Source: Tubiluchus corallicola
Taxonomy: Eukaryota; Priapulida; Priapulimorpha; Priapulimorphida; Tubiluchidae
DNA length: 64,000 nt
Assembly: GCA_030141605.1 (NCBI GenBank)
Contig: JAQGDQ010000186.1
Coordinates: 1-64,000 of the forward strand
Direction: 5' to 3'
Below, piece by piece: positions 1 to 12,500 of this stretch (its first letter is position 1; each line of letters starts with the position of its first letter). The notes under the pieces were generated by a model. That model was not told where the DNA came from, ran no database searches, and worked only from the letters and a program-made list of their open reading frames with translations. Position numbers and translations under genes: made by a program.

Positions 1-1
1 T

Positions 2-47
2 AGCAATACGTAACTGAACGGCGTACAATGGCGAGTTACGTATTGCT
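2..47. repeat. Perfect 14-bp hairpin at window edge
   Basis: Bases 2-15 (AGCAATACGTAACT) are the exact reverse complement of 34-47, around an 18-base loop. It may be the end of a mobile element cut by the window edge, but nothing else identifies it. Confidence 0.6.
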
Positions 48-67
48 TATGATATTATAGCTAGCGC

Positions 68-1239
68 CAGTGCCGGCTCTAAGTAGTTTGACGACCTAGG
101 CAACAGTATTTTTGCGTCCTCTCCTCCAACTGTCAAGACCTTAACAGTGGTCCGCATGCACCCCACTCACAAAACAGATAAAACAAATTTGTTGTACATA
201 AAGTATAATAGTACCTGTGTGTTGCACTTACATATGTGTTATAGTGTACTAGTTAAATGCAATTAATTACTTATCTAGAGCTTGTGTTGATTTCATTTGA
301 AGATAAATTTATAACTTCATTGTATGTCCCGGGTTTTCAGTAGCAATCAAAGTTTCTGCAATTTCTGCTGCACTGTTCGTGCTCTTGGCTAGATTTTCAC
401 TTACCCTTTCATCAAAACATTTTTGAAACAGTAACTCTTCTTTTTCATGAACCAATTCATCTTCACAGCCATAACTCTGTTTTGGTTGCAAATAGTTCAT
501 TGGCTGTTTGCTCTTTAATGTCCGCCAGCTTGTTTACCCTTCGTTTCCCGTAATAGGCCACTGAAGGCTTGGGTCCTTATGGATTTATTTGCCATGACTA
601 GATAAGTACTATTGTAAGCAAAAGCAGGAAACGCGTCAGTAATATATGAATGCAATGACGTAATCTTACGAAGGCATGTAAAGCAAACGTAGGTAAATAT
701 TTTACTGAAGGAGAGGAGATCTTTGCGTTTACCTGGCATCCGGAATGCGTATACGGAACAGATAAAATCGGTTTATATTGTTTTCAAGCACCCGTTTATC
801 AAACCTGCGTTATGCCTTATTTTTTCTGCAGATGGACAACGCATAACGCATTCCAGATGCGTGGTAAATGCAACTTTAGCGTCCATGCATCATTATATTT
901 TGACAGGGAAATAACGCAGGCAGTTTGTTTCATTAAGTTAAAGTGTTTGCATTTAAGAGTACACTGAATATAAGAGTTATACTTATTCACATTGAGAGCA
1001 ATAATTATAGGTACTCATACTGAGTAGAAGAGTTATAGTTACTCATAATGAATACAAGAGTTATGGTTAGGTACACTGACTGCAAGAGTTGGGGTAGCCA
1101 TGGCTTGGCTCTACGTCGTTTGACGCCCTACGTAATATGTTCTTACTTATGCTAAAGCTAATCTGAAATTAAAGAATTAGTTCCAGAATTTGGCGCCCTA
1201 GGCAACTGCCTAGATTACTTGTTGAAAGAGCCGGCCCTG
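68..1239. mobile_element. hAT-like non-autonomous DNA transposon with 8-bp target duplication
   Basis: The left end reads CAGTGCCGGCTCT and the right end, on the other strand, CAGGGCCGGCTCT, a 13-bp terminal inverted repeat with one mismatch. It is flanked by GCTAGCGC (60-67) and GCTAGCGT (1240-1247), a 7/8 match to the 8-bp target duplication typical of hAT elements. Inside each end lies a related motif, TTTGACGACCTAGGCAAC (left) and GGCGCCCTAGGCAACT (right). Bases 950-1100 hold several degenerate copies of a roughly 30-bp unit built on AAGAGTTATAGTTACTCAT. No transposase frame is visible, so it is a MITE-like derivative. Confidence 0.75.
721..874. repeat. Inverted repeat nested inside the hAT-like element
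   Basis: Bases about 724-755 (core CATCCGGAATGCGTATACG) are an imperfect reverse complement of about 837-874 (core CGCATAACGCATTCCAGATG). The ~150-bp hairpin may be a second small element inserted into the first, or an internal palindrome of it. Confidence 0.5.
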
Positions 1240-1247
1240 GCTAGCGT

Positions 1248-2061
1248 CTGTTTTCGTGTAGTGTTAAGCAAAAGAAATGTTTCATCTTCTCAACATATCA
1301 TTTTGCTGCTGAGCAGTATTTACTCCTCAATTATCCCAAACTATCACTTAAATCGCTGTTCATTTAAATGAAATTTACTCATTTACCTAGGTAAATGGTT
1401 ACGAAATTCACCTAATTCGAATCTTTTTTTCTTGTTTATTGCACTAAGCTTTCAAATTTAAACTTGAGCAAAAACAGCGCGAAAGCATGACATTTATCGA
1501 TAAATTGATTATAAAATTTGCATTCAATTATAGCCATCCCATGACACAGTGCGCGGTTTATAAATAAACGCGGTTAATCGCTACTGTGCGCATGTACTGT
1601 AGATGTAAAAACGCACACGTCTGTGCAGATTTTATAATATCGTAAGATGTACCGAAGACGTAACGTTGTGCGTCGGACCTGGCGTCCGAAAGTTCTGCTC
1701 CCCCCCACCCCCATATTTGCGTCTTTGGCTTAAGCACTAGGAAATCAAAGCTTATGAAATACCTACCTCTGACCACATATAGCTAGTTTTGCTATGGACT
1801 CATTAGAAAGCACGAAGCAGGAAATCATCATGTGAAACTGAGCCATGTGACTTCCAGTAAAAGACTCAGACCACATCATTTCGTAACGGGTATAAATTTA
1901 AGATGAGTTTGCAAGATATTTGGTTGAATGCAATTCTCTGTATATTAATGTTACTATTGCAGAGTAATACGTCGATGCTGCCTTAAAAAACAGTGAAATA
2001 AAACAAATACGCAATATACATTTATTACTACACTGATTTTTAACTTCAGAATAGAACATTG
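1248..2061. other. Upstream region of membrane-protein gene; no firm feature
   Basis: There is a short C-tract near 1690. An ATG at 1903 opens a hydrophobic frame (MSLQDIWLNAILCILMLLLQ) that could be an upstream exon, but no donor in it joins in phase to the exon at 2062. The true 5' end of the next gene may lie here. Confidence 0.3.
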
Positions 2062-5000
2062 ATGCTGACATCAGGACTGGTGTTTCTGCTTAGTTCTGTA
2101 AACCTCATATTAATGGAAGCTGCTGGACTCAAGATTTGGCACAATCCAGAACTCCGTGGTCCAATTTTGGAAGGATACGAGTCGTTATATTATATGGGTA
2201 GATCTACAATAAATTTGCAGTTTGAAGACAGTGTTTGCACTTCTAGGTTTCGAATTTTGTATTATTTTGTCATTTAAATGCTTAGTACGTATTTGAAAAA
2301 GCAGCAAAATCTGGTAACCTTTTCACACTGCAAAACTCGCCAAACCATTCAAAATGGTTTTGGCGCCCATATGTATGGTGACTCAAAGAATTTTAGTACA
2401 AAACAACGTGAACAGTAGAGGGAGGCACTTTGATCAAGTGTAGTGAAGAAGTAGAGTTGATCGTGTAGATTATATCGGAACAATAGAAATGTAAAACACT
2501 TGACGCAATTTAACTTTCCGCGAAAACGCTACTTACAGCGCCTTCTGGCGTAAGTTGGCATAAATTAAGCTGATAATTATTTTATATACCAGTTTTCTTG
2601 CCTCTCAAAATTTCTGTGCAGTACACGATCTTGAGTTGTTAGGTACATTTCTAACCATGCTTTTATCAGTGTTAACAATTTGAGAAGCCACTGAATGGAC
2701 TAGCTCTAGCTACGCCACTAGGAAGTGAAACTCGTGGGCCCACAGTAGGTTTCACAACATGCAGGATGCATTTATAACAATTTTTTCCTATGCTACTTTT
2801 TATTATTTTATCAGTTTATCTTTACAGCTTATTGTAATTGCAACGTAATGCTACTGAAGTTTACAAATCTAAAATCTAGATATTAGAATCACAAGAATCT
2901 TGCTACATTTTTAGGGGAAAAAAGCGGCAAAGCCAAGTGCCGCCCCAAGCTACGCTTCTGATTGTAGAATGTCAAGCCTATTCTTGGGCAGGTTTAAAAA
3001 CAGTTTGAAAGAACTGGCTTGAAAACATTTTTCGAACACTTAAATGATTTCAATACTTTCGGCGACTTGCCGTGTAAAAATTATATAAGGCAATAAACAG
3101 ATATCTTGCAAAACAGATATCTTCATGTCATTCTTGTCGCTAGAAAGCAGCACTATTTTCCTGCGGATAGTATAGAATGAAAATGATGGATGATTCGTTG
3201 CCCAGCAGAATAGAACTTGAACTTTAGACATTGTGCTTATTATGGGTTACTTTACCAAATGAGAAAAGGAGCATTTTTTCAAAGCCTTTACTCTATGCCA
3301 ATCATAAGAGTGAGTACTTTGCCTAAGAGAGGTAGAAATATGTATCACCAGTAACCTGATAATCCAACTGAAAATTAATTACATCTCGTTGGTATGCGAC
3401 TGTGTGTACATACACATTTACATGCTTGAATATTCTGTATCTTCTATGAGCACTTATATCTTCAACACTTCGAATTAATTATCATCAACTGTGTTAACTT
3501 CACAACATATCAGTAATTTGCTCTTTGGTTAAATTTATAATTTGCTCTGTTCTATTAAATAACGTACTGAACCAACCAGAGAAGCCAGTAATCAGCATGT
3601 TTTGAAGATTGTTTGTTATGACATTATTTCAGCATTTTTTGTTAACATGGGTGCAACTTGTGTGGGACTGGCTAGTTCTTTTCTAGCCTGTGAGTACATC
3701 TACTTTCTATTAGTGAAGCGTAGGGCATGGATGGCAGAGAGAATTGAACATCAAAATTCTAGCTCAGTAAGTCACATTTGCAGTACTCATGTTAAATTAT
3801 GTATCAGATACAACCACTATTATCTTATTACCCATTGTAACTTTAATGTAACTTGGTTTAATGCAGGAGTTTGACTACATGTATAATGATGACCAAGAAG
3901 AACATGGTGAGGCCATGAATTGGGTATACGAAAATGTAGGAGTGAAGGAGCACCATCTATCCATCAAAGATCGATACAGAACATCGTCTCAGTCGAGTAA
4001 TGATACACATAATGAATACTATCGCAATCCTTCCTCGTTTGAGCCAGTGGAACCCGTTTATCAAAAACCTTGGGTAATACTATTTGTTTTCATTCTCCAA
4101 ATTATGAAGGTTTCACCAACATCTGTTTATTTGCCTGTAGACAAGGTATTAGGAAAGATTACTCATACCGGGTGCCTCAAAAATCATTATATATTTTTTA
4201 CATTTATAAACAAAGCAAAATGATTGAAAATACCCAGGCGAGCTAAATCTTAGAGAATTCTTTTAATTAAATTGGATTAAAATTTGAAAAGAACTACTTC
4301 ATTGGGGATTAACTTCTACATGCTACCTTTTTAAAGCACTTTGGTAAATGCTTATAATATGCATTTCCAAGATCAGCATTTCAGGTTAAATGCTTACACA
4401 AGAATCTCTACTTGTTATTCCAAATTCATGAGGTCTCTTGATTTTGGTGTCTCTTGAAGGTCGTAGCACATGAATAGCGAAGAGCTGTTTTATCATATTG
4501 ACACAGTCATTTAGACACCAGATATTGCACCACAAGACATTTGGACACACAGTCATTTGCACACGTAGGCTATTTTGACACATAGGTAATTTGGGCAAGG
4601 CTATTTGGACATATAGGTAATTTGGACACAAAAGGCAGTTTGGAAGTATCGGTCATTTGGACTCAAAGTATTTTGGGCACAGACTATTTGGACACAAGTA
4701 ATTTGGTCACACAGGTCATTTAATCACGTGTTTAAGTTAAATAGGCCGAAACTCCTGTAGCCATATCATTCATGTGCTGTTCTGAATTTCTGTTGCATTT
4801 CAGTTGGTGACAGCCAATGATGATTTTGCAATTCTGTTGAAAAATTGGTGTTGTCACCACAATAATGGTAATCCAGTTAAAGTATGAAAACTAAAATTTG
4901 AGCCAAACCAAGTCGAGATTGGAAGGAATTTGAAAGGAAAAACAGGCATAGGGACTTTTTGAGACATTCAGTGTTTTAGTGAAATCTGCAAGGGAAACTT

Positions 5001-5935
5001 TATGTGAATCAGCAAGACCTGTTTGGAGTTTCATACTGATCAACAAACAAGTAGTCAGATAACCACACTTTATATAAACGAACAAGGTCAGGTCAAATGA
5101 CATCTATTATGGATCTATAAAGTGGGTGCGTTTATTCGTATGCACACGAGTTTGTGTGGGAAAGTTATACCCATTCTTTTAATGAATTATGAGTTTGTTA
5201 TTTGGGCATGTAGCCTTTAATTTGTTTCGAGCACAGATAATTTGTAGAAAAGGCTCTCTACTGTGAAGGCAAATTCATGTAGAGTGAGCGTTTACAGAAA
5301 GGGTACCACAGAGAAGACTTCATATGCTCAAGGTGCCATAAACATGGAAAAAGATTGACAACTACTGCTGCAATGATTTAAACAAGTCTACATACAACAA
5401 ATGCTGGAAATACAAATTTTTCAGGCTAGAAGAATAGGAAGCTTCAAGCCAAAGCTTAATAGACAACCAATTCCCAAGACACGAAGTACACGAGCACGAG
5501 TGAGTAAGATACATTTAAAATTTGCACTTTGAAACTGAACACTAATGGAAAGTTGCTAATGTGATTACCATGCGAGCTTGCAAGTAAAATTATCTGTTGT
5601 TTATAAAAACTATTACCACATTTTAACAGATTTTGAATAAACAAAATGAAGAAAACCTCAACAGAGAAACAAGATATGAAACTCAACCCAATGATCTAAA
5701 GTTTAATTATGTAATGAAAGAGCCAGATGAGGACGATGACGATATTAAACAGGAATCGAGTGCTTCTGCATCTTCGAGCTTAGTTAAAGAGCAGCACAGA
5801 CTTTTGGAAAGGGAATTTCACAAACTGGATATGGAAATGGTAGCTAGCACTCTACTCATTAGCTCAGCCAGGTGTAAACAGTGTGGTTCTGCCGATGTGG
5901 TATTACTAGAAAATCACCCAGACGTACATGTATAG
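2062..5935 (+). CDS. Unrecognised two-or-more-pass membrane protein (5 exons, 5' end uncertain)
   Basis: I do not recognise this family. Exons are 2062-2197, 3633-3766, 3867-4073, 4804-4881 and 5630-5935, with stop TAG at 5933-5935. All junctions agree in phase (one phase 1, then three phase 0) and all donors and acceptors are canonical, giving 286 residues from the ATG at 2062. Exon 1 carries a hydrophobic segment (LTSGLVFLLSSVNLILM) and exon 2 a second (GATCVGLASSFLACEYIYFL) followed by the basic stop-transfer KRR. The remaining ~200 residues look cytoplasmic: polar and Ser/Asn-rich, with an acidic run (PDEDDDD), a short helical Glu/Leu-rich stretch and a C-terminal CKQC pair. The reading frame is open back to the acceptor at 2049, so an upstream exon with another membrane span or signal peptide is likely. 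It converges on ANKRD39. Confidence 0.6.
2405..2560. repeat. Dispersed repeat, second copy near 51690
   Basis: The stretch containing ACTTTGATCAAGTG, then GTTGAT, then GGAACA(A/G)TAGAAATG matches 51690-51770 in the same order and orientation. Both are followed by a related AAAACGCT motif (2523 and 52017). The family is unclassified. Confidence 0.45.
2690..2962 (-). mobile_element. Possible hAT terminal fragments
   Basis: On the minus strand the sequences starting near 2721 (CTAGTGGCGTAGCTAGAGC) and near 2960 (CAGAAGCGTAGCTTGGGG) both resemble the CAGTGGCGTAGC type of hAT terminus. They face the same way, so they look like two fragments rather than the two ends of one element. Confidence 0.3.
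4498..5262. repeat. Degenerate minisatellite, unit about 16-20 bp
   Basis: Ten or more imperfect copies of a unit like ATTTGGACACATAGGTA run from 4498 to 4735, with more diverged copies at 5190-5260. It spans introns 3 and 4 of the membrane-protein gene, either side of the 78-bp exon 4804-4881. Confidence 0.6.
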
Positions 5936-6592
5936 GCTGTATTACAAGCCAACATGATGTAACAATTCAGTTATGTCAGCACCACTGTAGCACCATGTAC
6001 TATATTTAATATCAGTTCAGTGAGCGTAGCAAAGACAGATATATCCATTGAAGCATTGTAGACACATTCTGGATATGATGTGGACCTTACCGGGCAACTC
6101 TAGCTTTAATTTTAATTGGCTTCTCTTCATGGTGGTTTCTTTAATCAAAGATTAATACATACAATATTCGTATTATTTTTGTTAACATTATTGGTCTAAC
6201 AGGTAGTCTTTTGTGAGTTAAAATTATTTATTAATATATTTATATTTGACGTTTTCTGCATTATCTATTTAATTTGTGCTGCACATAGAAACTTGTTAAT
6301 TAAGAACAACATAAGAGAAGAAAATTTATGAAAAAAAGATAAATAATTCTGCCTGCCAGACATAGTACGGTTTTGATGCATTAAAAATACAGAGCTAGCT
6401 GCTGGCCATTTTTAACAAATAAAAGGTGCAGTACAATGGCAGAAATATATCAATTGTGAAACTCTGTTCATGTTTCACCTTCAGCCACTAATCAAGACAA
6501 TTGTCTTCTTAGTATTAAACTGTATTAGTAAAAATAAATTACCAGGTATAATATTTATGTATATCTTCCTATATGTGCAACTAATTTATAAA
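5936..6592. other. Convergent spacer between membrane-protein gene and ANKRD39
   Basis: This 657-bp AT-rich stretch must hold both 3' ends. On the minus strand AATAAA at 6232-6227 could be the ANKRD39 poly(A) signal. I see no canonical signal for the plus-strand gene and no other gene. Confidence 0.4.
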
Positions 6593-9500
6593 TCATGTTT
6601 TTTGATCTTTGCATTTTTTCATAAAATCACTTGGCACTTTTCCACGATGATTCTTGACTTCTTGTAGTCTTGTTTCTCTTCTGGCTAAAAAGTCAAAGAC
6701 GTCAGTTCTTCCCATTTCTGCCGCCTAAAATGAAAATGAAATAACTGATTGAAAATTTGTTTAGTAAATGTTTATGCTTACGATGATGAGTTACCAAATG
6801 GGAACTCAGAACTTTCTTTCGAATAAACACTGCATTTATCCATGTCTTATTAAAATAAATTCACACATTACACAAAATGCATGCTATAGGCTTGTAAAAT
6901 TTAAAGGTGACTGACTCCTAAACACCAAATATTGAATGGATGAATATGAAACGTGGTACACTGACATACTTTATGATATATACATGTCACCATGAGTTAG
7001 GCTTGTATTGGCAAATTCAAATGCCTGTAAAAGTTGTTCAAAGCAAAAAACACTTTACAGAATACGCCAATTTTGGTGATTTTTTGGCCTTTTCGGCAAT
7101 TTTCAAAGGGCCATAACTTTTGAACGATTGGTCCAGTTTCACTAAAAATTTGGACTTTTGCATTTCTCCAAAAGCCAAACCGACACACCAAATTGCATTA
7201 AAATATATGACATAAATGTGTTTATCAAAAATAATATTGGGTGATTTGAGGTGGAATGACCCCTCACTGAGCATTACACATGATCTTGGGATTTTCTTTA
7301 TAAAGATAGCAGTGTGCCTTCTTAAGAAATTATAATCACAAGCACCACTTTTCATTAAAGATCCTAGTGCATCACCATACAGAAAAATGGGAAATGCACC
7401 AAAATTCAGCATTTATGTAACTTAAAGCCTATAATCCAATTGACAGTTATATACATGTGACATCAGTTGGCTAGCTTTCATTTGTCATAATGTTGGATCA
7501 TAAGTTATAGTAACTTTTGATGCGGGCAAGAGCCAGTTCAGTACCATCTTCCAAATGTCAACCCTAATCTGAAAGCTCTGGGAGCAAATTGTGAAAAACA
7601 ATGAGAAATTTCGTTAGCTCAAAACCAAAAATCACTTAATAGTGGTCAACATACAACAAATTTTTTATATTTAGTGTCGGCTGTAAAAATAGGCAAACTT
7701 GGTAGTTGCCTAGGGTGCCGAATTCTGGAAGCTATGATGATTCTTAAATTCTTAAGTTTAGTACAAGTAATAACATCTAGTGTAATGTATAATTGCTAAA
7801 GTGCACATCATTTTGATTAAATGAAAAGAGCTAAGGATCTGTGTCTTTTTCCTGTCAAAATGTATGATTGATTGCCACTAATTTTGTAAAAACACTGACC
7901 ACTTTTGTAAAACTTGACGGTCTTTTTCAGCATTAAGTTATATCATCATCATGGCAGCGCAGTATGGTGCAGCATTTTCTCACCACATCTTCAATGCCAA
8001 TATTGCGACAATGCATTCCCACAAAAGACAGTAATATAAATGTTGCAAGAATCTATTGGCATGATATCATAAGATTTTTAAATGCCTGAATCCAAGCTTA
8101 AAAAATTTGTATTTGGATGTCGCCTTAGGTCAATGTGAAAAAGTAGTCTACTAAGACTGATCTTTTCACAAAAGCAAACACTTTTTATTGAAGCCAATAC
8201 CCAGAAAACTTGCCAGCTTCAGAAAGTACATTAGAACTGTCTTCTACTATTGGGAAGCAGAAGCCAGGTAACAGTTACTAAGTAATGAAGCTGACGTCAT
8301 AAATTTGGAAGTAATTAATCTTATAGGGGAGAGGGTTTGTACAATTTAAAGCTAATGCTCTTGAAAATATTCCATTGAAATGTATCGTTAAAACTTACAG
8401 AGTCAGCCCACCTATGCACAAAAACGAAAATTGCGATGAAGGACATTTCCAGGTTAGAGTGGGCGTTTTAGCAGAATGTGGTATAAGTGGCTCCACTGGC
8501 TAAGTCTGAAATAAAAGATTTATTCAAAGATTCAAAACAATACTTTTTCCAAGAGGTACGGTTAACAACATTCTCTTTTTAAAACAAGACGATAAGTAAG
8601 GTGCGATGCACGAGTGCTGCTGGCATACAGAACTATGGAGTCATTGAGTCTAAAAGTCTATCCATGTCAATTTAACTAACAAGAGAAACGACAAACAACC
8701 ACATTAGCCAGCTATTAAAAAGTGGCGGCGTCTCAAATCAATACGTATGTTCTAAACCTAGCCAAACTTTTCCCAATCATTGCAAAAAATTTGTAAGGGT
8801 AACCACTAGTATTAACCAGATATGCTGCTCTTGCCTACAAATTAATGATATACTATAAAAGACAGTTAAATCATGTCAACCCAAAGCAACACATATCAGT
8901 TATTAATGCTGCAATGCAAAAAGTTTGACAAAAGTGATTAATGTAATGCTTTTTAAAATTATTGGCCCAGTTGTTTTTTACAAGAGCAGGAATTTTTTTG
9001 ACATATTTACAAAATTAGTGGCATAGCTTTTTTCTTTTACAAAACTGGGGAAGTTTTTGACAAAAATAATATCCTCTGCTTTTACAATAATGGGAAGATT
9101 TTAAAAATTACTGCCATTTTTGTCAAAGTGTTTATTTTTTGTATAAAAGTAGTGCGTTTTTACAAACTTTGTAATTTTAACGAGTTAACCTATAATCATG
9201 GCACAACAGCAAATCATCAACTGCATGTACAATGTCAGTAACTATTCTTGAATGAACAACACAAAAAACAAATAGCCTACTCATTGAAAATTCAAATAAT
9301 TTTCTGCAATAAAAAAGTGTGCTGCTCATTTCAAAACAACATTTTTTATAGCCTGAGACTGAGAGATAATTAAGTAATAAAAAAACCTCACAACAAACAC
9401 AAAACTAAAAAGAAATTAATGCTACCCTGATAAGCACCTTATGTAGAGGAGTGTTGCCATCATCATCACATATACAAGGGTCAGCACCGGCATCTAGAAG

Positions 9501-12500
9501 TCTCCTAACTATATCAAGATGTCCGCAGTAAGCAGCTCGATGTAAAGCCGTGCTTTTGCCCGACCTAGTCTGTGCATTAACACTAGCACCATAACTTAGC
9601 AGTTGATCCACAACATTTAAATGTCCATTCCTGCTTGCATAATGCTAGAGTTAAGTAAAGACATAATGACACAATAATAGAAAAAAGTCAGTATATGTAG
9701 ATTTCAGAATAATTCATGTTAACTGAATTCTGACCAACAGTACATACTAGACTAGTTAAAGAATGGCACTATTTCACAATGGTAAACTGCAGCTCCCTAC
9801 CAAAACAAGGCCCATATTTAACATTACACTTAATGTTTTAAGTGCAAAATAGTTAATCAGCCTATTGCTAAAAAGCAGAAAAGCTATGTTTTTTAGCTTC
9901 TATTAATTAAAAATTCGCAAATCTATATTGCACTTATCACTGATTAGTGTAATTGGATGGTGGATAAAAATATACCAATGCTATAATGTGTTACATTGCA
10001 AATGCTTGTCCCAAATTTCTTAATCAGCGCCACGACAGCAAGAAACGCAACAGAGGCCTAAAATGCCTAACCTATGTTACAGTAGAAACTATCATGACCT
10101 AAATTCTTGTTCTTACAATCAACAATACGAGCTCCCTGCAAAGCAAGACATTGCCTATTAATGCCTATTAAAAATTTGTCTTGTATAAGGCTTCATTCAC
10201 CATACTGATTCTGTCTGTTTACTTAGTCATTTATACACTTGAACGTTGTAAGAGATACCTGTTGCTGATTCAGTGGCTTATCTTAAAGGCATAATGCCAT
10301 GAACATTGCGAGGAGTAGACCATGCTGTATTGAATACCCATTCTGGTTGATAGTCTGCAGAAGTGTATAAAACAATCTCAATCTCTGTCCTAAATACAGT
10401 GAAACATGAAAACAATTTTAAAGTGGAACATCACAAAATATATACTATTATACATCGCAATTAGAGGTATCTAGCAGTTGTTTGTTTTGCTTTCCAGTTA
10501 ATGAATATTTTGGGTGGCCAGTGGTAAGTAATTACAGACTAAATTAAGTCTGTATAGCAAAAATTTCTTACCAGAGCTGTGTAGCCAGATGAGTCTTGCT
10601 TATTAGGATCTTCGCCCTTTTCTAAAAACGTAATAACTCTGTCCAACAGACCATCCAATGCTAAATTTAAGAAAAGGTCTAAATTAAATTCTTGATGTAA
10701 TGGCTTTCCAAAATCTGGTTTTAAATTTAGCATCTTTATTAACAGAAATAAAATGCACTCAAATTGTAGGTAACCGGGGCTGGAAAAACCTTACCGGGCT
10801 GGAGGTCGTAGTCCACGGGACACTTCCTCGGCAGAGGGACACAAATTTTTTCCTAAACTGTTTCTTCTCAAAATTTTAATAGAAAAGTTTAAATTTTTTT
10901 CCTTTCTTCATTAGTTCTGTTCCAAATTCCATGTTCTAATACTCATCAAAGCTACAATGTAATTATTACTTGAGGTAAATTTTTTCTGCATGCTTGCATG
11001 CACTGCAATTTATCCCCACGTATTGTGTAGCACAAAAAGCTTGGTAGCGGGCTAGCAGAAGAATGTGCAGTATATGTATATAATAAATATGCAGTAACTG
11101 AACTAGAGTCAAACCTCGTTATACTGGCCCCCGTTGTAACGCCAGCCTCGCCACAACACCAACTCTTGCCCTGCCCCAATACTGCCTACCCCGTCTACCG
11201 TCACCCGCCAATGCATATGCGGTGCCAAACATCTATTTTACATAATAAATTAACCCCGTTATAAAGCCATGCAGTATGCAATAAATTACTACCCGAAAAA
11301 TGCCATTGTATTGCAAAAACAATGACCCTTTAAAATAAAAACAATCATGATATTTAAGGATTTAAATTTTGTAGCAAGTGACTGTAGGAAAGTAAATTAA
11401 TGCAGAAATTTCAAGCTATATTCTGAGGCCCCTAGGCTTAAACCTAGTCAGTCTAATTAGTAATGCCACTTGTCTATGTTCTGTAGTGTAGGTATAACAT
11501 GAGCTACCCAAACTATTTAATGGATACTTGAGCGAACCTTCAGCTTTGCATAACTATCAAACACTTACAGTTTACAAGTAACACTTACAGTGTCAAAAGA
11601 TGCAATACAACCAAAGCTCAACATTCGCTCAAGTACCAAGGCCCACGAATTTGGAATTCTATTCCTCAGAAGTTCAAAAACAAATCTCTTAATTACCTTG
11701 TCTCAAACTACAAAAACGTGCTTATTTCTCTTTATACCTGGTCTTGTAATTGTTTACACAACTAAAACTTAAACTACTATTTTCCACTCAAGTTGAACTC
11801 ACCAAACCGTATATACATATGAATGGTAAAAACTTATTATATATATGTGCTGAAGATCTAAACCCCAACTTACAGTGATACTAACCATGAATTTTGCTAT
11901 AGAAATAGTAATAATGCCATCTTTACATATATTATTGCACTGCTACTTCTGAAATTGTACTTTATGTTATAAGTCTATACCCCATTTGCCTGTTAGTCTT
12001 AATAACTTTGTTTTTTTTCTTTTTTCAGAATGCATATTTATGTGTATAAGTATATGTATACGTGTGTGTGTGTGTGTGTATGTATATGTATATATATAAT
12101 AGTACTAATGGCTACATAAATATATATTTATGTAGCCATTAGTACTATTATAATAATGTAATTTTACAGGAGATAGAGGCCCCATGACTATCTAGATGCC
12201 TTATATTTATGTAGCCATTAGTACTATTATAATAATGTAATTTTACAGGAGATAGAGGCCCCATGACTATCTAGATGCCTTATTGGAAACGTGTCACATG
12301 CAGTACTAACATGTAAATGAAAAGTAAGAGGTAAGGCAATTCTCTCTGCATAAATCTACACATCTGTATGTGCATTGCTTAGTATATCAACATTATATGT
12401 ATTTATTATGTCTTTAAGTCCTTGATATGTATGTTCAAATTTAAACCTAAATCTCATAGTTTTATCTTAGTACATTCACCATTCCTTTATTTACTTAAGC

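Noticed and set aside
1903-1985. ATG with hydrophobic MSLQDIWLNAILCILMLLLQ as first exon of the membrane-protein gene
   Set aside because: No donor gives an in-phase join to the exon at 2050/2062 without a stop or a poor GTCGAT site.
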